This document shows, one piece after another, positions 57,524-64,000 of a stretch of 64,000 nt of DNA. Source of the stretch: Dioctria linearis (lineage: Eukaryota > Arthropoda > Insecta > Diptera > Asilidae). The notes beneath the pieces are model-generated. The model made no database searches and was not told the origin of the DNA. It worked only from the letters and a program-made list of their open reading frames with translations. Within the stretch, counting starts at the first letter, position 1. Each line of letters begins with the position of its first letter. Location of the stretch: contig OZ005741.1 in NCBI GenBank assembly GCA_963930735.1, forward strand, positions 224,011,198 to 224,075,197. Reading direction: 5' to 3'. The translations under genes and the position numbers were made by a program.

Positions 57524-57617
57524 ATGTTTGAAGCTAGATACGTTGAAGTTAATTTGAAGTCTGCACTTGTTGTAATTTTATTGTTTTTCCTCAATGGTAT
57601 CAAACAATCACAGACAG
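57524..57617 (+). CDS. Possible first coding exon with a signal peptide, divergent from Xrn2
   Basis: The ATG at 57524 (context AAACAATG) opens 31 codons and then meets a GT donor (CAGACAG/GTAACC) in phase 1. Residues 14-24 (ALVVILLFFLN) form a hydrophobic core after a short N-terminal stretch, as in a signal peptide or signal anchor. It starts 998 bp from the Xrn2 ATG on the opposite strand, which fits a shared divergent promoter. No continuation exon can be recognised in the following 6.4 kb, which is mostly repeats. The family is not recognised, and a chance ORF remains possible. Confidence 0.35.
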
Positions 57618-57959
57618 GTAACCGTTTTTCCCGTTAAAATTTCTAAGTTTCTTGTAAAATTAAGAAGCAAATGATATTTATATAGCCAAAGCAACATGTA
57701 AGAAATCTTTGAAATAGATTTATATTATCCTTGTATTCTTAGTTCGTAAGATCATCTACTGCTTGTCTCAAATCAGATCAAAAACATTTATTAATGTGCC
57801 CCAAATTAATTTTGAACAATTCGATGATATGGTAGTACAACAATAGAAATATAATAAAAAAAAAAAAAAAATGCTTTATTGAAAGACCCTGGCCGAGGCC
57901 ACGTCCATTAACGGTGGGTACATAAATCAACATTTGCCTTAGTTAAGTGCTTGCTAAAT
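57618..57959. other. Spacer with poly-A/AATAAAGC tract
   Basis: A run of about 16 A at 57855-57870 is followed by TGCTTTATTG. On the minus strand that reads CAATAAAGCA then poly-T. No gene seen. Confidence 0.4.
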
Positions 57960-58500
57960 TAAATTCAAATTCATTTTTTTATTACATACCCCAGCATAAG
58001 CGCCACGTACATAAACGTTGGATAAAGCGATTAAGATATTGAGTAATAGCATAGATGGCACAAGATGTCGCGTTGCATACTAGAGGAGATATCGTGATAT
58101 CTGGGCTGTTGCAATGTATGTACGAACTATAATCGCTGGCGTTTATGCATAAGGCCAGACTTGGCATTCTACTCCGCTATGTAAAGAACCGCTTATCTTG
58201 GAGTAGGAGAGACAACAAACGGCTTATTTATCCACGTGTAAATACGCAGTTTGATAGTAGAAGTATATTCGCACACGTTGTCACGAGCTGGAATAGACTG
58301 ATGAGTGAAATAAGGGAGATCAGCTTGCCTGGTGAATTCGCACGGAAAGCCTTATTCGCTCTCAGAAATTAGGGAGGTCAGTCTTATGTCCACCCTTGTA
58401 ATTATCTTAATACTTATTATATCTAGGTTCATTAATTTGGGGCCGACCCACCCCAAATGTGCACTAAATGTACACAACTTACTGTTTGCAGGGTCCTAGG
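57960..58500 (+). pseudogene. LINE 3' end fragment
   Basis: The plus strand reads KNRLSWSRRDNKRLIYPRVN, then QFDSRSIFAHVVTSWNRLMS and EIREISLPGEFARKALFALR before a stop. This is the C-terminal pattern of Jockey/CR1-type LINE proteins (…W N x L P x x I R … F K x x …). Upstream RT is absent or unreadable. Confidence 0.6.
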
Positions 58501-59779
58501 GTTTGAATTAAATTCTGGATTTGTCAAAGACTTTTTGTTGAACTAGCTTCGTACGGTTTATTCGTTGGTAGCACTTATAGTCTGCAAAACTCATAAGATA
58601 TAATGTATTATGTCCTATCAGGTATAATGTCCACTCCATACGGAAATGTCTCTTTGTTTATTTTATTTTCATTATTTTCCGACGTTGAACTTCTGTACGG
58701 CTATAGTTCCATATAGGGAGGGGCAATTGGGGTATACATTTGATCGACTTCCTCAATACGTAAAATATGAAAAAATATGAATCACTGGACGTATACATCA
58801 TTTCAAATGTTGTGGTCCATTCCGAAATGGACCACCCAGCCATATAAATTTTGTATACTTTTTTGCTACTGCATGCGACATCTAGTTCTTGTGCCATCTA
58901 TGGTAATTGATACAGAATAATAAGTAAGTACAAAGTTCAAAGTTTAGATACTAAGATTGTATGTTGATAATTCAGCAAGAGTCTGCATTAAATAGTACAG
59001 GATAAACAGATAAAGATAGCATAGTCCGCTACAAGTTAGCATTAAGTAAATAGTCATAATAAGATAGTAAGTAAATAGGTGAGTAAAATCATATATCATA
59101 TATAAATTAGGATTATGGTTAAGATTATAGTTCCAACTTGAGGTGCGATATACTATATTATATTAGTAAAGCTAAAAGTGGTAACAAAATAAAGATTATC
59201 AATTGCAATTGACATAAAAATGAGAATTTTAGATATTTAAATATTGCATATAGACTACTGACTAATGCCAACTGCCTCCAATCAAAAAATTTTGGCAAAA
59301 ATAGAAATAAGGCTAATATATATAACAAATAATATACTAAAGAGAATTTAAACAGTCCAAATAAGGCAAATATAAGGTACATATGAAGCTAGTATGATGA
59401 GTTTTGCAAATATGCTTTGTTAGAGCTGTGGAGTCAGGTACTGAGTTTTGCATATAGGTTATTGATTAATTACTCACACTTCGCATAAATAACAAATGTC
59501 AACAAATTATGGCTTGTTGCCAACTAGTACAAAATATCTAATGATCAAATATAGTTATTGACTTACAGCTTGCTGCTAGCACGTGTAAGCACTTATAAAA
59601 ATATCTAAGGACTACATATAGTCAATGACTAATCACTTACTATATAAACAATGGGTTAGCATCAGTGTTCATAACAAACTTAAAATAGAGTATTATCTTA
59701 GAGAAATATCACATATAAAAGGACTAATGGATTTAAGCAATGACTACAACAATTAGCATATATGTGCATAAATATCTTA
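58501..59779. other. AT-rich spacer
   Basis: Nothing recognised. Short ORFs are low in complexity. Confidence 0.4.
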
Positions 59780-60480
59780 CATAAGACGGGTACAATCCCA
59801 TACGGTATAGATGAACAGAGTTAGATTTCGACTTGCTACTAAGAGAAGATCATATGATCCAAGACACAGATTTTGAAATTTCAATCCCCTAATGAGAGAA
59901 GGCAGCACATTCCAGCGCGAGACCCCCTTCCCGTATACACTGTTGGATCCATATTGGGTGTTAGTAGGGGATTGCGTCATACGAGAGGTGCATCCCAAAC
60001 TCCACCCGAATTTGACGTGGACGTACTCAGGGAGCAGCTTTAGCTTGGAGCGCATTATATAGGTGAGCACTCGTACATTATAAAGTTTGGGAAACGAGCA
60101 ATAGACTCATGAATGGCAAGTTGTGCTCAGAGCGGCGGAGTCCAAACACGAAAGGGGAACAAGCCTCAAAACCGCCGCACATTGAACGTAGCACTGCACA
60201 GTACAGGCAGAGTAGCGTAGATTTTTGTAATATACACAAGTAATATTAGAAACAAGATTTATCCATTGCATTGCTCTGTAGAGGATACATAACTATGTCT
60301 CCATAGAGGAAGTGCGGGACTATAACTGGTTTAACTAGTCTCATCCGGATGTTGGGTGGTAGTTTGAGCGCCACTGCATACAGCGAGCGAAGTCCACCAT
60401 AGACTCTTGCACATCAATTTCACATGTAACCCTCCATTTGAGATGAGTGTCCGCGCTGCTATAAATGGAACGAGCAAATT
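59780..60480 (-). pseudogene. LINE reverse transcriptase C-terminal part
   Basis: The minus strand reads VYGGLRSLYAVALKLPPNI, RLVKPVIVPHFLYGDIVMYP, LRRSEHNLPF and LLTYIMRSKLKLLPEYVHVK-like words, then YGSNSVYGKGVSRWNVLPSL and a RGLKFQN end. These match the thumb and C-terminus of the LINE at 11487-12886. Several frameshifts. Confidence 0.75.
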
Positions 60481-61379
60481 GGAACTATAAAACGTATTGT
60501 AATTTCAATTTTTACCAAGTTTCGGTCTATTCGTTCGTTCCAGAACATCGCTAATTTAGCAAGCACATAAACAAGGCCAGTGGTTACTTAATTATAAGCA
60601 GAAAAAAAAGATAAATAGTGTAACTGTAACAACACATCTGAAAGCTAGACTTTCAATTTAAAGATATACATATATGTATATAAAAGAAATTTTATATTTA
60701 AGACTTATAAGAAACAAGAATTACGAACATAAGAAATTATGACAATTAAACAAGACCGCCAACCCTGACTACAAAATTAACTTAAAGAAAGATTTATAGC
60801 TATATTCCGGCCATGAATCAATCTGCTAATTATCACAAACGGTTAAGCTACTATAACTAATTATCATGTGTAATGAGTTATCCAAAGGATGACTTTAGAT
60901 TATCAATATAAAAAAAATTAATTTTAGTTTAGTTAACGCTTTCAACAATAAAACTGATAATTAATCATCTAAATAAATCCATAAGGCCGACTAATTGTTA
61001 AAACAATAACAAGTATGTACTTATTTACAGTCGATTAAATGCATATACTGATAGCACCTTAAACCTAACCAATTATAACCTGGAACATTGATATCATTAA
61101 TAGTATAATCGACACCAGTTACAATGAAATCAGATTAGTAAGTCGTAAAAAGTTATCAAAAAATGATCATTACAAACCTCGTTCAGAAAATAGGTCACGG
61201 AGAGCAGCTAAAATAGCATAAAATAAAATGCCGCAAAGTAATACATAGAGACAAACTTAAATAAAAGTACTAATACAATATTCAAAATCAAAATTAATAA
61301 TATTACAAACCCCAAGTTTCAAGTTTATTAATATGAAGAAAAAAACTGACAACTATCCCAATACCATGACGTACAAGGA
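60481..61379. other. AT-rich spacer
   Basis: Nothing recognised. Confidence 0.4.
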
Positions 61380-62015
61380 TTCTGCTAGTGATGATTCGTT
61401 TGAAATTTCCAATTGCTTCTTTTTGCGACAATGCTTTTTCTTCGTCAAATTTCCATCCTCGACATAGCAACTTTAGTTATATGAACGATTTTCATTCACT
61501 ATTCCTACAATTGCACAATAGGATATACTCGATCATATTAATGAGCTTCCAAATGACTTCACAACGGGTCCTGATGGGATCCCTCCAGCCTTCTTTAACT
61601 CATGCTGCCTTACCCTGGCAGCGCCGCTGAATTTTTTCCAAAAATCGCTCGATAGGGGTTCATTACCTCAGCTATGGAAAAACTCTTGTCATACCTATCC
61701 ACAAAAAAGGTAGTAAAAGTGAAATTTCTAACTATAGGCCTATTGCAAAATTATGTTGCATGCCCAAATTATTCGAATCTATCATTTACTCTCAGCTATC
61801 GGTTTCATATAAGCATTTGTTCTCTTCAAACCAATATGGGTTTATTTCGGGCAGATCTACAACCACTAACTTGTTGAAATTTGTCTCGGATACCATTCGC
61901 GGACTTGCAAAAGACTACCAGATGGATGGTATTTATACAGACTTTAGTAAAGCCTTCAACAAGTTATCTCACTCCGTGATACTGTTTAATGGATTTACCC
62001 CAAAATTTACGTAGT
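61380..62015 (+). pseudogene. LINE reverse transcriptase N-terminal part
   Basis: The plus strand reads LPNDFTTGPDGIPPAFFN, a LDRGSLPQLWK block, IPIHKKGSKSEISNYRPI, KLFESIIYSQLSVSYK, QYGFISGRSTTTNLLKFVSD and DGIYTDFSKAFNKLSH (first catalytic Asp region) in two alternating frames. It is cut at about 62015, before the PQG and ADD boxes. Confidence 0.8.
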
Positions 62016-62139
62016 CGGTGTCAGTATTTGTATGTTTAAACATAAACCAAACAGCGGATGAAATGGAATGCAATGCGAAAAGAAACAGAAAGCTAAGTAT
62101 TATATAGACGTTTTCTTAAAACATGAATGATGAAATGCT
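62016..62139. other. Junction between LINE fragments
   Basis: No recognisable content. Confidence 0.3.
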
Positions 62140-62900
62140 CAGCCTTAATATTAACAGCAATGCATATGCGATTAATGGGTTCGTATATGCAAAAGTTGGA
62201 CCTTGCGGAATTAACATGCAACAAAGGTAGCTTTCTTAAATTGTGTCCACTATCGCAAAAGAGATTTTACTAAGTAACAGCGGAGAATCAACATTCGCGT
62301 TTAATAGTTGATGCACAAACGTTTCATCGGTGTTTTTCAAGCGAGTGCAGATTCAAAAGCTTCAAGCGATCCTCATAAGGTGGAAGAATCAATGAATTAT
62401 TCGAAGGTAGGTGCCTAAGAACGAAGCGCAGAGAGTTCCGCTGAACAAACTTGATGCGATCCATGTGTGTATCGTAAAATGGAGACCAAACCTAGCTAGC
62501 GTATTCAAGAAGAGGTCTCACAAAGTAAGTGTACAAACGCAATGTTATGGTGGGATTCGAGAGCTCTCGGGACCAAAGTTTTATAAAGCCCAGCATAGAT
62601 ATACTCTGTGATACCATGTAGTTTATATGGGAGCTTTGGTCACATTTGACACCCAAGTCTCAAGCAGCACCCACACGGCGAATGGAGGAATCCGAGAACA
62701 CACAATTATATTAGAGGTGATTGGTTTCTGATTCCTGTGGAAAGTTATAACCCCATATTTGCCGCTATTGAGCACTAAACGTAAGATTTGTGACTTTGCA
62801 AGGCCTCACAATAGAAACAATGTCGTCAATAGATAGAATAAAATACAGCGGGCCCAAGTGACTCCCTCGAGGTACGCCCTTATACACAGATATTGCGATT
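62140..62900 (-). pseudogene. LINE reverse transcriptase palm to thumb, inverted
   Basis: The minus strand reads GVPRGSHLGPLYFILSIDDI (PQG box), then ESETNHL, DLGVKCDQSSHINYMVSQSI, WSRELSNPTITLRLYTYF and a VQRNFLRF-like segment followed by LKLLNLHSLEKH. The order is as in Jockey-type LINEs. It lies head-to-head with the plus-strand RT fragment before it, so the two are separate insertions or an inversion. Confidence 0.75.
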
Positions 62901-63439
62901 AGAGTCCCAATAGCACTAAAACCATAAAATTAGATAAGTATAGATTAAATTGCACCCAAAACAATATACCATAAACAAACTAGACAAACTAAGGACACAA
63001 ACAAAGCAGTAAAGAATAATTAAAAACGCTTTAAAAACATTTGAAAACAAAACTCCGCTAAACACGACTGCACACTACACTTAACGGATTTTATTCTGAA
63101 TTGCTTTACGGTATATGTATATTAAATATTGAAGTAATAATTGTTGACTATGTTTATGCTTATAAGAGTCTAGTTTAACGTTTCTGCGTTTTTGATAAAA
63201 CCACAAATAAGAAAAATATCTGTGATAAAACTATAAACTTTATTCTGTATGCGGTCATTTACACAAACACACACACTTTTTGTTATGTTTTCTAGATAAT
63301 TCAGTAATCAGAAAATGGAAATTAATATAACTATTGTAACGCAAAATAAATAAATAACTGTAATACTAGATATTTACGAATTATTCAATAAATATAGTTA
63401 TTTAGTTATATTTGTAACAAAGAACACCCATCATTGGCC
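62901..63439. other. AT-rich spacer
   Basis: Nothing recognised. A short ACACACACAC run lies near 63260. Confidence 0.4.
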
Positions 63440-64000
63440 CTGAACCATATAGGACATGATCCCAGATTAACTATTTAGATCCAAAAGAATGTGATCCTCG
63501 AATCACCCAATAGATCTAGATTGCTTAATACAATTAGAAAGATAATTCCATAGGGAGACACCCTGAGAAAACACTTTTCCTCGAATTGAGTTGGCAATCT
63601 GTGAGGAATGAACCTATCCTTAGTGATTTATTCAAATTTTACACAGATCAAATCTGGTAGCATACCATGTCTAGCCTGAAAAATGAACTTAAGTTGTCTG
63701 AATTGGAAGAACTTATAGCCTGCAATATTAGCATAAGAGAAGTGTGAGGGACTTTGTGCCCGAACAAGTTTAGTTCGAATAGATATGGACAGATAGACAG
63801 ATGAAGACCGAAATATACTCGTGAGCAGATACGATTGGCATGATTGTGTCATGTCAAGTATGACTAGGATCTATCAACATACCAAGATTTGTAATGTGAT
63901 CAAAAGATCCTAAAGAAGTGAGACACGTGCATGCGCTCAAACCTAAGGGATATATTATCGCTTGGCTTTCACTTGGATTAAGATCCAATTTATTGTTATG
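63440..64000 (-). pseudogene. LINE reverse transcriptase C-terminal part, running off the window
   Basis: From the window edge the minus strand reads NKLDLNPSESQAIIYPLG, SFDHITNLGMLIDPS, then YKFFQFRQLKFIFQARHGML and IANSIRGKVFSQGVSLWN before a stop. NxLxLNPxKSQAI matches the post-ADD block of the LINE at 11487-12886. The RT palm would lie beyond 64000. Confidence 0.75.

Overview
This window is AT-rich animal nuclear DNA, most likely from a dipteran insect. The evidence is one large multi-exon gene with GT-AG introns, closest in my reading to fly Rat1/Xrn2, and many insect-type transposons: Jockey-like LINEs, mariner, maT, ITmD37E-like, pogo/Tigger, gypsy, and hAT- and Harbinger-type MITEs. 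There are no operons, Shine-Dalgarno sites or CRISPR arrays. The species cannot be named from the sequence alone.

Host genes are few. (1) Xrn2/Rat1, the nuclear 5'-3' exoribonuclease, lies on the minus strand. Eleven coding exons can be read from 56526 down to 42321 with matching phases; the last C-terminal exon or exons are uncertain, with one weak candidate at 40454-40552. Its fourth intron (about 9.5 kb) is filled with LINEs, two of them long and antisense to the gene. (2) An intronless small heat-shock protein (alpha-crystallin domain) lies at 18120-18629 on the plus strand. (3) A possible first coding exon with a signal peptide at 57524-57617, plus strand, diverges from Xrn2. Its remaining exons are not visible.

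Layout: 1-10 kb holds dispersed repeats, nested MITEs and a LINE RNase H remnant. 10-14 kb holds a dead Tigger element, a minus-strand LINE and a gypsy integrase/3' end. 14-18 kb holds tandem duplications, GC-rich Harbinger-like MITEs and a hAT-like MITE with perfect target duplications just upstream of the heat-shock gene. 19-31 kb holds LINE remnants, a mariner bounded by TA and terminal repeats, Tc1 and mariner fragments and hairpin MITEs. 34-39 kb holds a broken maT (DD37D) transposon and a three-level nest of MITEs whose target duplications give the insertion order. 39-42 kb holds LINE fragments in or beyond the 3' part of Xrn2. 42-56.5 kb is Xrn2 with its LINE-filled intron. 57-64 kb is mostly LINE debris.

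No new multi-gene system was found. The most informative observations are the MITE-in-MITE-in-MITE nest with empty-site proof, the two related hAT-type MITE families, the divergent heat-shock protein, the antisense LINE load in one Xrn2 intron, a DD37E transposon nested in a LINE, and a LINE ORF1 that combines a PHD-like finger with zinc knuckles.
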